Part shown: piece after piece, positions 25,092 to 33,696 of the stretch
Layout of the letters: every line of letters begins with the position of its first letter
How positions within the stretch are numbered: the first letter of the stretch is position 1
Assembly: GCA_016866775.1 (NCBI GenBank)
Contig: VGLJ01000039.1
Span: 1 to 43,999, forward strand
From: Candidatus Rokuibacteriota bacterium
GTDB lineage: Bacteria; Methylomirabilota; Methylomirabilia; Rokubacteriales; CSP1-6
Direction of reading: 5' to 3'
Length of the DNA stretch: 43,999 bases
Translations under genes and position numbers: made by a program
The notes under the pieces: model-generated
The model's input: the letters and a program-made list of their open reading frames with translations, nothing else
The model's database searches: none
What the model was told of the DNA's origin: nothing

Positions 25092-26201
25092 TCACTCCTT
25101 CACGAGCGACGCGGCCGCGGTGCTCGGGTCGAGCTCGAGGCCGAGGCCGGGGCCGTCGGGTGGAATCAGGAACACGCCCTCCGCCGTCTTCTCCTCGCGC
25201 AGGACTGGACCTTTGAAGAGACGGCTCTGGAATTCCAGCAACGGATTGTCCGGCATGAAGTACTCGATCCACTTCACGTTCGGCAGCCCCGCCGCCATGT
25301 GGATGTGGACCGATTGCAAATTCCACGGCGACACCGGCACGCTCGCGAGCGTGGCGAGCGCGTGGATGCGGAGCCAGTCCGTGATGCCGCCGGTGATCGC
25401 GGCGTTCGGCTGGACGACGTCGACCGCGCCGTGCTCGATGAGCTGGCGGAATTCCGTGACGCCGACATGCTGCTCGCCGCCGACGATGTACGTCCGGCCC
25501 GCGCGCTGCCGGATGCGCACGTAGCCGGGAATGTCGTCCGGCGGCACCGGCTCCTCGAGCCAGTACACGTCGTACCGCTCCCAGCGCTTGAGCTGCTGGA
25601 TCGCGGTGTCGACGTCCCACGTGCCGTTGACGTCCACCATCAGCTTCACGTCGGGGCCGATCGCCTCGCGCACGTGCTTCACGCGCTCGGTCGCCTCCGC
25701 CAGCGAGACATAGGTCGCGGAGCCGCGGATCTTCAGCGCGGTGTGGCCTTGCTTCACGTAGTCCGCCGCCTTTGCCGCGAGCTTGTCGGGCGGCAGGTGG
25801 TGGGCGCAGTTCGCGTACGTCGCGATGCGCGCGCGATGGCCGCCGAGCAGCGCCGAGACCGGCGCGTTCAGCTGCTTCGCCCTCAGATCCCACAGCGCGA
25901 AGTCGATCGCGGCGATGCAGAAGCGCACGATGCCGTCGCCGCCCCGGCGCGGCACCGCGTCGTACATCCGGCGCCAGAGCTGCTCGGTGAAGAGCGGATC
26001 CTGCCCGACGACCGCGGCCTTGAGCGTGCGCCGGATCAGCGTCGCGACGACGTCGCTCGTCGCTCCGCCGCCGCTCGCCATGCTGACGAATCCCGTTCCG
26101 GTCGCGCCGACATCCGTGTGGACCTCGACGATCTGGATGCCCGTCGCGTCGGGCGCGCGCGAGGCGTTGCACCGCTTGACGGTCACATCGCTGATCTTCA
26201 C
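25092..26201 (-). CDS. Mandelate racemase/muconate lactonizing enzyme family protein
   Basis: An enolase-superfamily enzyme of 369 residues, N-terminal capping domain plus TIM barrel. Metal ligands are placed normally: Asp in KLMVDVNGTWD, Glu in YWLEEPVPPDD and Glu in IVGGEQHVG. The barrel strand 2 motif reads TALKIRGSA (K-x-R, not the K-x-K of mandelate racemase), and the place where many acid-sugar dehydratases have P-H-N reads SPWNLQSVHIHM, with Trp. A sugar-acid dehydratase or epimerase remains likely, substrate unknown. GTG 26201 is supported by GAGAGGAG and overlaps the M20 gene stop as GTGA. Confidence 0.9.
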   Translation of the reverse strand: MKISDVTVKRCNASRAPDATGIQIVEVHTDVGATGTGFVSMASGGGATSDVVATLIRRTLKAAVVGQDPLFTEQLWRRMYDAVPRRGGDGIVRFCIAAIDFALWDLRAKQLNAPVSALLGGHRARIATYANCAHHLPPDKLAAKAADYVKQGHTALKIRGSATYVSLAEATERVKHVREAIGPDVKLMVDVNGTWDVDTAIQQLKRWERYDVYWLEEPVPPDDIPGYVRIRQRAGRTYIVGGEQHVGVTEFRQLIEHGAVDVVQPNAAITGGITDWLRIHALATLASVPVSPWNLQSVHIHMAAGLPNVKWIEYFMPDNPLLEFQSRLFKGPVLREEKTAEGVFLIPPDGPGLGLELDPSTAAASLVKE

Positions 26202-27478
26202 CGTCGGGCTCCTCTCGCCGGCATGGCCAGGTCGGCCGGGGCGCGCTGACAGACATCGAGCGCCGTCACCGTCAGCACTTGCGTGACCTTTACCATCTCG
26301 CTCACGAGCACGCACGCGTCGTCTTCGTCCGCGTTGCCGCGGATGGTGGCGGGCCCGTACAGCAGGCACGGGATGCCGGCCTTCCACAGGTGGCACGTGT
26401 CGTCGGCGCTGTACGAATGCGGCAGCACCGTGCCGATCGCCTTCGGCTCGTTGCCCGTCACCGCGCGATAGCTCCGCGCCACCGCCTGCACGATCGGCGC
26501 GTCCACCGGGATGTCGAACGGATCCATCACGAGACGGCGGCGGCCCTTGAAGCTCGCGGGCGGCGGGATCTCGATCTCGTAGCGCAGCGCCGGATCGCGC
26601 GCGGCCAAGGGATCCAGCGCGCGCCGGATGTCGGCGACGATGCCGTCGACGGTCATGCCCGGCAGGAAGTGGACGTCGACGATGATCGTGCAGACGTCCG
26701 GCACGTAGGGCGGCTCGACGAGCACGTAGTCGTGGCCGCGTCCGCCGAGGATGCCGCCGACGTTGAGGCGCGGAAACGCGGGGAGATCGGGCCGCGGCGT
26801 GTGGCGGAACTCCACGCGCTGGAGCGCGTCGACCACGCGGGTCATCGTCTGCACCGCGTTCACCGTGCCTTCGAGCCGCCCGATGTGGCCCGTGACGCCG
26901 TGCGTGTGTATCGCCATGTGGACGATGCCCGAGTGCACCGTCACGAGGTTGTCCGCGCCGAATGGCTCGGCCACCACCGCGGCATCGGTGCGCAGCCCGC
27001 TCTCCATGAGGGCGTGCGTGCCTTCGCCACCCTGCGTCTCGCCCGCGACGCACGCCACGACGAGGTCGCCCGCGAGCCGCACGCCCGATCGCCGGATCGC
27101 CTCGGCGGCCATGATGATGCTCGCGAGCCCGCCCTTCATGTTCTGGACGCCGTGGCCGTAGAGCCGATCGCCTTCGAGCGTCGGGGTCCACGGATCGCGA
27201 CGCCAGCGCCGTGTCAGCGCGTTGATGTCGGTGTGGCCGTTCAGCATGAGGCTGGCGCCGCCGCCGGTGCCGCGCAGCGTGGCGATCGTCTGGAAGCGTC
27301 CGGGCTCGATCTCCTGGAGGTCCACGTCGTAGCCGCGCGCGCGGAAGAAGCCGTCGAGGAATCGCGCGACAGCCGTCTCCTCGGTCTTGAAGCTCGGGAT
27401 GCGGATCAGATCGCTCGCGAGGTCGATCAGCGCCTGCGCCTCGACGTGCGCCAGCACCGCGCGTGTCCGCTCATCCAT
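26198..27478 (-). CDS. M20-family (ArgE/DapE-like) metallopeptidase or deacylase
   Basis: A 426-residue M20 protein with catalytic domain, inserted dimerisation domain (about 185-300) and return to the catalytic domain. LMLNGHTDIN supplies the first His/Asp. The bridging aspartate motif, usually G-R-G-x-x-D-M-K-G-G, reads GHGVQNMKGG (Asn); the usual D-E-E reads VAGETQGGEG; the last His ligand motif reads GNADEDDACV. AEPFGADNLV keeps the second Glu ligand. Either the metal site is altered or this is a divergent subfamily. Neighbouring dehydratase and MFS genes suggest degradation of an imported N-acyl or amide compound. It overlaps the upstream MFS gene by eight bases. Confidence 0.88.
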   Translation of the reverse strand: MDERTRAVLAHVEAQALIDLASDLIRIPSFKTEETAVARFLDGFFRARGYDVDLQEIEPGRFQTIATLRGTGGGASLMLNGHTDINALTRRWRRDPWTPTLEGDRLYGHGVQNMKGGLASIIMAAEAIRRSGVRLAGDLVVACVAGETQGGEGTHALMESGLRTDAAVVAEPFGADNLVTVHSGIVHMAIHTHGVTGHIGRLEGTVNAVQTMTRVVDALQRVEFRHTPRPDLPAFPRLNVGGILGGRGHDYVLVEPPYVPDVCTIIVDVHFLPGMTVDGIVADIRRALDPLAARDPALRYEIEIPPPASFKGRRRLVMDPFDIPVDAPIVQAVARSYRAVTGNEPKAIGTVLPHSYSADDTCHLWKAGIPCLLYGPATIRGNADEDDACVLVSEMVKVTQVLTVTALDVCQRAPADLAMPARGARR

Positions 27479-28661
27479 CGTCCGCTCCGGTCTTGCGCTC
27501 GCGCGGCAGGCCGAGCGCGACGACGATGCCGATCGCGTTGCCGGCGGCGGCGATGACGACGGCGGCCGCGTAGCCGCGCGTGACGTCGAACAGGTACCCG
27601 GCCACGGTCGGCAGCGCGATGGCCGCCGCGCACCACGCGAGATAGATGCGGCTCGCGATCAGCCCGTACAGCGCGCGGCGCCAGTAGACGGCGACCGCCG
27701 CCGCGGTCACGCCGGAGATCAGCCCGTAGCCGACGCCGACGAGCGCGAGCGCCGCGACCGACACGCCGGCGCCGGGCCAGAGCGTCAACGCCACGTTGCC
27801 GCCGAGCGCGATGACGTGGGCGCCCGCGGCGACGATCGGAATCGTGAGCCAGTCGGCCATCCACCCGCCGCACACGCGCGCGACGGCGATCGTGCCCGCG
27901 ATGAACGTGGTGCCGTAGACGGCGAGCGCGGTCGCGCCGCCGTACGCGGCGATGATGCCGGCCGCCTGGCTCAGCACCATGAGCCCGGCGGACGCGGCGA
28001 GGAAGAAGACGAAGAAGAGGCGCCAGAAGACGACGGGCCGCCGCTCGTGCGCCGCCGGCGTGACGCGGGCGCCTGCCGCCGCGAGCGCGACGCGCGCACG
28101 ACCGATCAACCACGCGCTGAAGGCGCCAGTCACCGCGAGGACGACGGCGAGCCCGCCGAGCGTCCAGCGCACGCCGAAGGTCAGGATGCCCCAGCCGAAC
28201 AGCGGCGCCGCGATCATCGCGCCGAGCGGGTAGAGCGCGACGATGTAGCCGTTGACGAGTCCGTGACGTCTCGTGACGGCGAGGTTCACCGACTGCTGCA
28301 CGAGGATGTACGCCGCGCCGCCGCCGAGGCCGAAGAGCACGCCGTAGCCGACCGCGAGCTGCCCGAGGCCGCCCGCGGTGGCGGCGAGCGCGATGCCCAC
28401 CGCGCTCGCGGCGGCGCATGCGAGCACGAGCGCCGGCGTGGAGGCGACCCCGTACACATACGGCGCCGCGTTCATCCCGGCGCCGAAGCCGACGGAGGCG
28501 AGCCCGAAGACGAAGGCGAGCTCCGCGCGGCTCAACCCGAGCAACGCCTCGAGCGGCTTGAGGAAGACGCTGAACGCGTAGAGCGATCCGAGCGGGGCGT
28601 TGAGCACGGTGCCGGCCACGACCGCGCGCCACGCGCTCGGCCGGACGTCGGGATCGCTCAC
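27471..28661 (-). CDS. MFS transporter, oxalate/formate-antiporter-like (OFA type)
   Basis: A 396-residue, about twelve-segment inner-membrane transporter. VLNAPLGSLYAFSVFLKPLE with LGLSRAELAFVFGLASVGFG at the N-terminus is the usual start of oxalate:formate antiporter-like MFS proteins. LGGGAAYILVQQSVNLAV and RRHGLVNGYIVALYPLGAMI follow. GTG 28661 overlaps the stop of the next MFS gene (GTGA). It is part of an operon with an M20 enzyme and an enolase-superfamily enzyme, so uptake of a carboxylate substrate for these is the likely job. Confidence 0.85.
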   Translation of the reverse strand: MSDPDVRPSAWRAVVAGTVLNAPLGSLYAFSVFLKPLEALLGLSRAELAFVFGLASVGFGAGMNAAPYVYGVASTPALVLACAAASAVGIALAATAGGLGQLAVGYGVLFGLGGGAAYILVQQSVNLAVTRRHGLVNGYIVALYPLGAMIAAPLFGWGILTFGVRWTLGGLAVVLAVTGAFSAWLIGRARVALAAAGARVTPAAHERRPVVFWRLFFVFFLAASAGLMVLSQAAGIIAAYGGATALAVYGTTFIAGTIAVARVCGGWMADWLTIPIVAAGAHVIALGGNVALTLWPGAGVSVAALALVGVGYGLISGVTAAAVAVYWRRALYGLIASRIYLAWCAAAIALPTVAGYLFDVTRGYAAAVVIAAAGNAIGIVVALGLPRERKTGADDG

Positions 28662-29956
28662 AGCGGCGGCGCGGTGACGCGGACCATCCGTCCCGCCGGC
28701 CGTTCGGGCCGCGGGAGCCACCAGAGGATCACGCCCGCCACGCAGTACGACAGGACGAACGGGATCAGCGCGTACGTGTAGCTCTGCGTCTGGTCGTAGA
28801 CCCAGCCCGTGAAGACGGCGGCCGGCATCGAGAACACGCTCTGGAGCATGCCGATCCAGCCGCGGATCGTGGCGAAGTGGCGGCGGCCGAAGCAGTCGCC
28901 GACCAGCGCCCACGTCACCGAATTGATCCCGTCGCCGAACGAGAACAGGATCGCGAACGCGACCAGCGCCCAGAGCGCGCCGTCGGTCTCGATGAGCACG
29001 AGGAGCCCCAGCGCGCCGAGGAGCACGCCCATCGTGCCGATCCTCTGTTTCGACTGCCGGTCACCGAGCCATCCGGTGAGCGGTCGCACGATGACGGTGC
29101 TGAATGCCGCCAGGCCCACGAAGAAGGCGGCCGCCGGCTGATCGAGGCCTTTCCACACGAACAGCGGCACCAGGTGCACCGTGACGCCGCTGTAGGGCAC
29201 GTTGCGCAACCCGTGAAACGTCGCCAGGAGCCAGAAGGTCGGCGTGCGCAGCGCCTCGCGCGCGGTGAATTCGTTCGCGTCGTCGAGCGCGTGCGCGCGG
29301 TCGCGCGCGCGCGCCCCTTCCGGCGGCGTGCGCTCGCCATCCGGCAGCAGCCCCATGCTCTCCGGCGACGTCCGAACGAACACGACGAGAGGAAGGAACA
29401 GGAGGATCCCGATCCCGGAGAACAGCGCGGCCGTGCGCCAGCCGAACGTGAGCACCGCGAAGGCGACGAGCGGAAAGATCACCACCCCGCCGATGGACTG
29501 ACCCGTCTGCACGACGGCCATCGCGAGGCCGCGCTTCCTGCGGAACCAGTGATTGACCGCGGCGAGCGTGGCGTGATTGAAGCCGATCTGAAACCCGGTG
29601 GTCACGGGCCCGATGAACACGAGGAGGAACAGGACATAGCTCTGGGTGAGTGACAGGAGAATGAAGCCGAGCCCGGCGAGGATCGAGCCGATCACCAGCA
29701 TCACCCGGACGCCGAACCGGTCGATGAGGTACCCCACGATCGGCCCTTCGAGCGCGGATTCGAGCTTGGCGAGCGAGAAGGGGAGCGACGTCGCGGCCCG
29801 GCTCAGGTGGAGCTCGTTGAGCACCGGCAGGAAGTACAGCGTGAAGCCCGTGTTGTAGGTGCCGCCCTTCACGGCGTCGAGGACGCACCCGATGAGGACG
29901 ATCCACCAGCCGTAGAAGACGCGTCCGGGACTTTCCGAGAGTCGGCGCTTCAGCAT
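28658..29956 (-). CDS. MFS transporter, monocarboxylate/OFA-like
   Basis: A 432-residue transporter with about twelve membrane segments. The start VFYGWWIVLIGCVLDAVKGG is diagnostic for the monocarboxylate-porter-like MFS group seen beside carboxylate catabolism genes; RKRGLAMAVVQTGQSIGGVV and the central RARDRAHALDDANEFTAREA loop before LRTPTFWLLATFHGLRNVPY complete it. ATG 29956 is chosen because the upstream frame runs into the divergent esterase. It is the first gene of the minus-strand operon that ends at 24476; a second MFS gene follows by GTGA overlap, an unusual tandem arrangement that could mean two substrates or a hetero-pair. Confidence 0.88.
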   Translation of the reverse strand: MLKRRLSESPGRVFYGWWIVLIGCVLDAVKGGTYNTGFTLYFLPVLNELHLSRAATSLPFSLAKLESALEGPIVGYLIDRFGVRVMLVIGSILAGLGFILLSLTQSYVLFLLVFIGPVTTGFQIGFNHATLAAVNHWFRRKRGLAMAVVQTGQSIGGVVIFPLVAFAVLTFGWRTAALFSGIGILLFLPLVVFVRTSPESMGLLPDGERTPPEGARARDRAHALDDANEFTAREALRTPTFWLLATFHGLRNVPYSGVTVHLVPLFVWKGLDQPAAAFFVGLAAFSTVIVRPLTGWLGDRQSKQRIGTMGVLLGALGLLVLIETDGALWALVAFAILFSFGDGINSVTWALVGDCFGRRHFATIRGWIGMLQSVFSMPAAVFTGWVYDQTQSYTYALIPFVLSYCVAGVILWWLPRPERPAGRMVRVTAPPL

Positions 29957-29977
29957 GGGTCCGTGAGATCGCTTAGC

Positions 29978-30910
29978 ATGGCACGGGACGACGCGATGCC
30001 GACAGCGAAGAAGCCGGACGACTTCGACGCCTTCTGGGAGGACGTGCTCGGCCAGGCGTCGGCGATTCCGCTCGAGCCCGAGCTCGTTCCCGATCCGCTC
30101 CGGACGTCCGACGACGTCGAGGTCTTCCAGGCCTTTTACACCAGCATCGATCGCGTGCGTGTCGCCGCGTGGTACTGCCGTCCGGCGAAGCGGGCGGAGC
30201 GCACGCCGGCGATCATGTTCCTGCCCGGCTATCAGATGGATCCGCCGATCCCGAAGGAGTGGGCGCGGAAGGGATACATCGCGCTGTCGGTCGCGCCGCG
30301 CGGCAAGCTGCGCAGCATGCGCCAGTTCAACCCCGGCTATCCCAACCTGCTCACGCACAACATCGTCGACCGGCACACGTACGCGTACCGCGGCTTCTAC
30401 GTGGACACGTGGCGCGGCATCGACGTCCTGCTCTCGCGTCCCGAGGTGGACCCGGCGCGCATCGGGGTGACGGGCAGCAGTCAGGGCGGTGGGCTCACGA
30501 TCACGACGGCCGCGATGCGATCCGAGGTGCGTGCGGCGTCGGCGGGCGCGCCGTACCTGTGCGGCTACATGGACGCCGTCGAGCTGACGCACACGTATCC
30601 CTACGAAGAGATCAACGACTACCTGCGGCTCCATCCGGAGCGCCGGCGCGACGTCGAGTCGACCGTCGCCTACTTCGACGGCATCAGCTTCGCCGACCGG
30701 ATCACGTGCCCGATCATCGTGAACATCGGCCTTCAGGACAACGTGTGCCCGCCGGAGACGGGCTACGCGCTGTTCGATCGGATCGGCGCCCGGGACAAGC
30801 AGCTCTATCCCTACGACGGCCACGGCCACGATGCCGGACGCGCGCGCCACACCGCCGTGGTCGACCGCTTCTTCGCGCAGCATCTCCTCGACGGCGCGGC
30901 GCGGACGTGA
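29978..30910 (+). CDS. Acetyl-xylan-esterase-like (CE7/AXE1) alpha/beta hydrolase
   Basis: A 310-residue serine esterase. The signature FDAFWEDVLGQA at the N-terminus, APRGKLRSM, TYAYRGFYVDTWRGIDVL, the nucleophile Ser168 in VTGSSQGGGL, acid Asp in NIGLQDNVCPP and His in YDGHGHDAG are those of the acetyl-xylan esterase/cephalosporin deacetylase family. It has no signal peptide and is likely cytosolic. The start could also be ATG 29996 (304 residues); neither has a clear ribosome-binding site. It overlaps the next gene as GTGA and is divergent from the MFS gene with 21 bases between starts. Confidence 0.88.
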   Translation: MARDDAMPTAKKPDDFDAFWEDVLGQASAIPLEPELVPDPLRTSDDVEVFQAFYTSIDRVRVAAWYCRPAKRAERTPAIMFLPGYQMDPPIPKEWARKGYIALSVAPRGKLRSMRQFNPGYPNLLTHNIVDRHTYAYRGFYVDTWRGIDVLLSRPEVDPARIGVTGSSQGGGLTITTAAMRSEVRAASAGAPYLCGYMDAVELTHTYPYEEINDYLRLHPERRRDVESTVAYFDGISFADRITCPIIVNIGLQDNVCPPETGYALFDRIGARDKQLYPYDGHGHDAGRARHTAVVDRFFAQHLLDGAART

Positions 30911-31821
30911 CCGGAACGGGGCCGGCAGGATTCGAGGCGTACTGGCGGGCGACGCTCGAGGGGCTCGCGCGCTATCCCGCCGCGCCGGAGATGGAGAAGC
31001 TCCCGCTGCGGAGCACGCCGTTCGCCACGCTGTACGGCGTACGGCTGACGAGCGTCGGGCCCTACCGACTCTTTGGTTATCTCAGCATCCCGACCGGCAC
31101 GGGCCCGTTCCCCGCGATCTACTATCCGCCGAAGTACCAGAGCGTCCTCGAGATCATCCCGCAGGGCACCGCGAACCTGCAGCGCAGCCGCTACATCACG
31201 TTCTCGCTGGCGGCCAGGGGACAGCGCAACGCGGACACGCCCTACGCCGCCATGTTTCCCGGTCTGCTCACCGAGGGCATCGACGACGCCCCGTCGTACA
31301 TCTTCCGCGGCATCGTGGCCGACAGCCTGAGAGGCCTCGAGCTCCTGACGACGCGGCCCGAGCTCGATCGCGCGCGCGTCGTCGTGTCGGGGAACGACAT
31401 CGCGCTGATCACGGCGGCGCTGGCCGAAGGCGCCACGCACGTCGTGGCCGCGCCCGCGCTGTTCCACGCGGCGGCCGAGCTCGCGCCGAAGACCACCGCG
31501 TATCCGCTCGAAGAGATCAACGACTACCTCCGTCTGCATCCGGCGCGCGCGGAGGCCGTCCGCCGCACGCTCGCGTACTACGAGCTGCGCGCGTTCGCCC
31601 CGCGCGTCACCGCGACCACGCTGCTGATGGCCGGTGCGCCGGGCACGCTGCTCGACGGCCGCGCCCTGGGGCCGCTCGTGAGCGCGCTGAAGGGAACGGC
31701 GACCGTCCACGAATCGGAGCAGTCTCTCTACAAGGACGGGCTCTACGCCGAGCGGTGGATGGCCTCGCAGTGCGGGATCGCCGACGTGCAGAGCATTCTT
31801 CCAGAGCACTGGAGGAAATAA
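30907..31821 (+). CDS. CE7/AXE1-like paralogue without catalytic triad (pseudoenzyme)
   Basis: A 304-residue protein aligned end to end with the upstream esterase: GFEAYWRATLEGL, AARGQRNA, YIFRGIVADSLRGLELL, and the shared YPLEEINDYLRLHPARAE. At the nucleophile elbow the sequence is VSGNDIALI, with Asp164 where Ser should be and no small residue after; the acid (MAGAPGTLLDG) and histidine (ATVHESEQS) positions are also changed. All three triad residues are missing, but the frame is intact and codon-use normal, so the protein is probably made and has a non-catalytic or different role, perhaps as a partner of the upstream esterase. GTG 30907 overlaps the esterase stop. A Bug-type binding protein starts two bases after its stop. 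Confidence 0.82.
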   Translation: MTGTGPAGFEAYWRATLEGLARYPAAPEMEKLPLRSTPFATLYGVRLTSVGPYRLFGYLSIPTGTGPFPAIYYPPKYQSVLEIIPQGTANLQRSRYITFSLAARGQRNADTPYAAMFPGLLTEGIDDAPSYIFRGIVADSLRGLELLTTRPELDRARVVVSGNDIALITAALAEGATHVVAAPALFHAAAELAPKTTAYPLEEINDYLRLHPARAEAVRRTLAYYELRAFAPRVTATTLLMAGAPGTLLDGRALGPLVSALKGTATVHESEQSLYKDGLYAERWMASQCGIADVQSILPEHWRK

Positions 31822-31823
31822 CC

Positions 31824-32786
31824 ATGCGAACCATCGTGAGCCTGCTCGCCCTCGCCGCGACGCTGCTCGGCGCCGCGCTTCCCGTCGCGGCGCAAACCTA
31901 TCCGAGCGGTGCCATCACGCTCGTCATTCCGCTCGCGCCCGGCGACGGCACCGACGTCGCCGGCCGCGCCATGGCGGAGGAGCTCTCGAAGCTCCTGAAG
32001 GTTGCGGTGGTGCCCGTCAATCGGCCGGGCGGCGGGATGGCGATCGGGACGGACAGCGTGGTCAAGGCGAAGAAGGACGGCTACACGATCCTGATCACGC
32101 CGAACGCGGCGCTGGTCTCCGGACGCATCCTGAACCCGGACACGGTGCTGTACGATCCCGTGAAGGATCTGACGTACCTCGGCGGCACGACGCGGACGCC
32201 CGTCATCCTCACCGTTCGCGGCGACGCATGGAAGACCCTCCCGGAGCTGGTGGAGTTCGCGAAGAAGAATCCGGGCAAGGTGCGCGCCGCGAGCGTGGGC
32301 CCGGGGTCGATCGGTCACTTCAGCGTCGAGATGGTCAACGCGCTCACCGGCGCCGGGATCACGCACGTGCCGTTCAAGGGCGGGGGCCCCGGCATGACCG
32401 CGCTCCTGGGCGGCCACGTGGAGCTCGGCGCGTTCTCGGTGGGCGCGACGGCCGGCCATCTCAGGAGCGGCGCGATGCGCGGCCTCGTCGTGTCGAGCAA
32501 GTCGCCGGTGTTCCCGGAGATTCCGACGATGCCCGAGCTCGGGTATCGCCAGAACCTTCCCGGGATCTGGTTCGCGTTCTACGGTCCTGCCGGGCTGCCG
32601 GCCGAGGTGACGAAGGTCCTGGTGGCGGCGATCGAAAAGATCGTGAAGGATCCGGCCGTGGCCACCAAGCTCGCGCCGTTCGGCATGGTGCAGGAGTACA
32701 ACGCCCCCGAGAAGGTCGTCGCCGAGATCCGCGAGGAGCAGCGGGTGCTCGAGGACCTCGCGAGGAAAGCCGGGCTCGCGAAGTGA
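31824..32786 (+). CDS. Tripartite tricarboxylate transporter (Bug-family) solute-binding protein
   Basis: A 320-residue exported binding protein. A signal peptide (RTIVSLLALAATLLGAALPVAAQ) is followed by YPSGAITLVIPLAPGDGTDV, and the family markers VNRPGGGMAIGTDSVVKAKKDG, YTILITPNAAL, HVPFKGGGPGMTALLGGHVE, IPTMPELGY and WFAFYGPAGLPAE. It captures carboxylates or other anions for a TctAB-type permease; no tctA/tctB genes are in the window, as is common for these proteins. The ATG has GGAGGA nine bases upstream. It is the third gene of the esterase operon, so its ligand is perhaps related to the esterase substrate. It abuts the convergent SDR gene. Confidence 0.92.
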   Translation: MRTIVSLLALAATLLGAALPVAAQTYPSGAITLVIPLAPGDGTDVAGRAMAEELSKLLKVAVVPVNRPGGGMAIGTDSVVKAKKDGYTILITPNAALVSGRILNPDTVLYDPVKDLTYLGGTTRTPVILTVRGDAWKTLPELVEFAKKNPGKVRAASVGPGSIGHFSVEMVNALTGAGITHVPFKGGGPGMTALLGGHVELGAFSVGATAGHLRSGAMRGLVVSSKSPVFPEIPTMPELGYRQNLPGIWFAFYGPAGLPAEVTKVLVAAIEKIVKDPAVATKLAPFGMVQEYNAPEKVVAEIREEQRVLEDLARKAGLAK

Positions 32787-33626
32787 TCAGTGCATCACGG
32801 AGCCGCCGTCGACGTTCCACGCCTGCCCGGTGATGTGATCGCTCTGCGCCGAGGCGAAGAACAGCGCCAGGCGCGCGATGTCGTCCGGGCGCGCGACGCG
32901 CCCGGTCGGCGGCGTCGTGATCGTGCGCGCGCCGGGATCGGTCTCGGCGAGCGCACGCTCGCGCCGCGTGGTCGATTCGCGCCGGCTCGTGTCGACGCTG
33001 CCGGGGCAGATCGCGTTCGCGGTGATCCCGTGCGGCGCCAGCTCCTGCGCGAGGACTTGGGTGAGCCCGATCACGCCGAACTTCGACGCCGTGTAGGCGC
33101 CGCGCCGCTGCGTCCCGCGCTTGCCCGAGACGGACGCCATGTTGATGATGCGCCCCTTGCCCCGCGCGATCATGTGCGGGATCACGGCGCGGCTCATCAG
33201 GAACGGCCCCTTGAGATTGACGTCGAGCACCACGTCCCACGCCTCTTCGGGCGTTTCCCACACCAAGCGGCGATCCGCGCCGTGAGGCGCCGCCGCGTTG
33301 TTCACGAGCACGTCGACGTGCCCGAACCCCGCGAGCGCGTCCGCGACGAAGCGCTCGGCGTCGGCGGCGCGGCTCACGTCGCCGACCAGCGTGAGGATGC
33401 GCCGGCCGAGGCCCTCGACCTCGCCGGCCAGGCTCTCGAGGCCTTTCCAGCCGATCCGCATCTCCTCGAGCCCTTCCTCGTTCTCGTTGCGCGTGCCCCC
33501 GCTCGCGACGTCGGTCGCGACGATGTCGGCGCCCTCGCGCGCGAACGCGACCGAGATCGCGCGTCCGATGCCGCGCGCCCGCGCACACCCGGTGACCAGC
33601 ACGACGGCCCCGTCGAACTCGCCCAT
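32787..33626 (-). CDS. Short-chain dehydrogenase/reductase
   Basis: A 279-residue classical SDR. The nucleotide loop is VVLVTGCARARGIGRAISVAF, slightly longer than T-G-x-x-x-G-x-G; NNAAAPHG is the N-N-A-G motif with Ala; the catalytic Ser is in MASVSGKRG and Tyr-x-x-x-Lys in GAYTASKFG; ICPGSVDTS follows. It would oxidise or reduce a secondary alcohol with NAD(P). ATG 33626 has GGGAGG upstream. A longer in-frame start at 33677 is not supported. It is divergent from the first family-5 binding protein (70-base gap, no clear promoter seen). Confidence 0.92.
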   Translation of the reverse strand: MGEFDGAVVLVTGCARARGIGRAISVAFAREGADIVATDVASGGTRNENEEGLEEMRIGWKGLESLAGEVEGLGRRILTLVGDVSRAADAERFVADALAGFGHVDVLVNNAAAPHGADRRLVWETPEEAWDVVLDVNLKGPFLMSRAVIPHMIARGKGRIINMASVSGKRGTQRRGAYTASKFGVIGLTQVLAQELAPHGITANAICPGSVDTSRRESTTRRERALAETDPGARTITTPPTGRVARPDDIARLALFFASAQSDHITGQAWNVDGGSVMH

Positions 33627-33696
33627 GGCGCTCCCTCCCTGGGTCGCGGATGACGGCCATGATATCTTCCTCGCCACTCGCCATCAGGAGGAGCGC

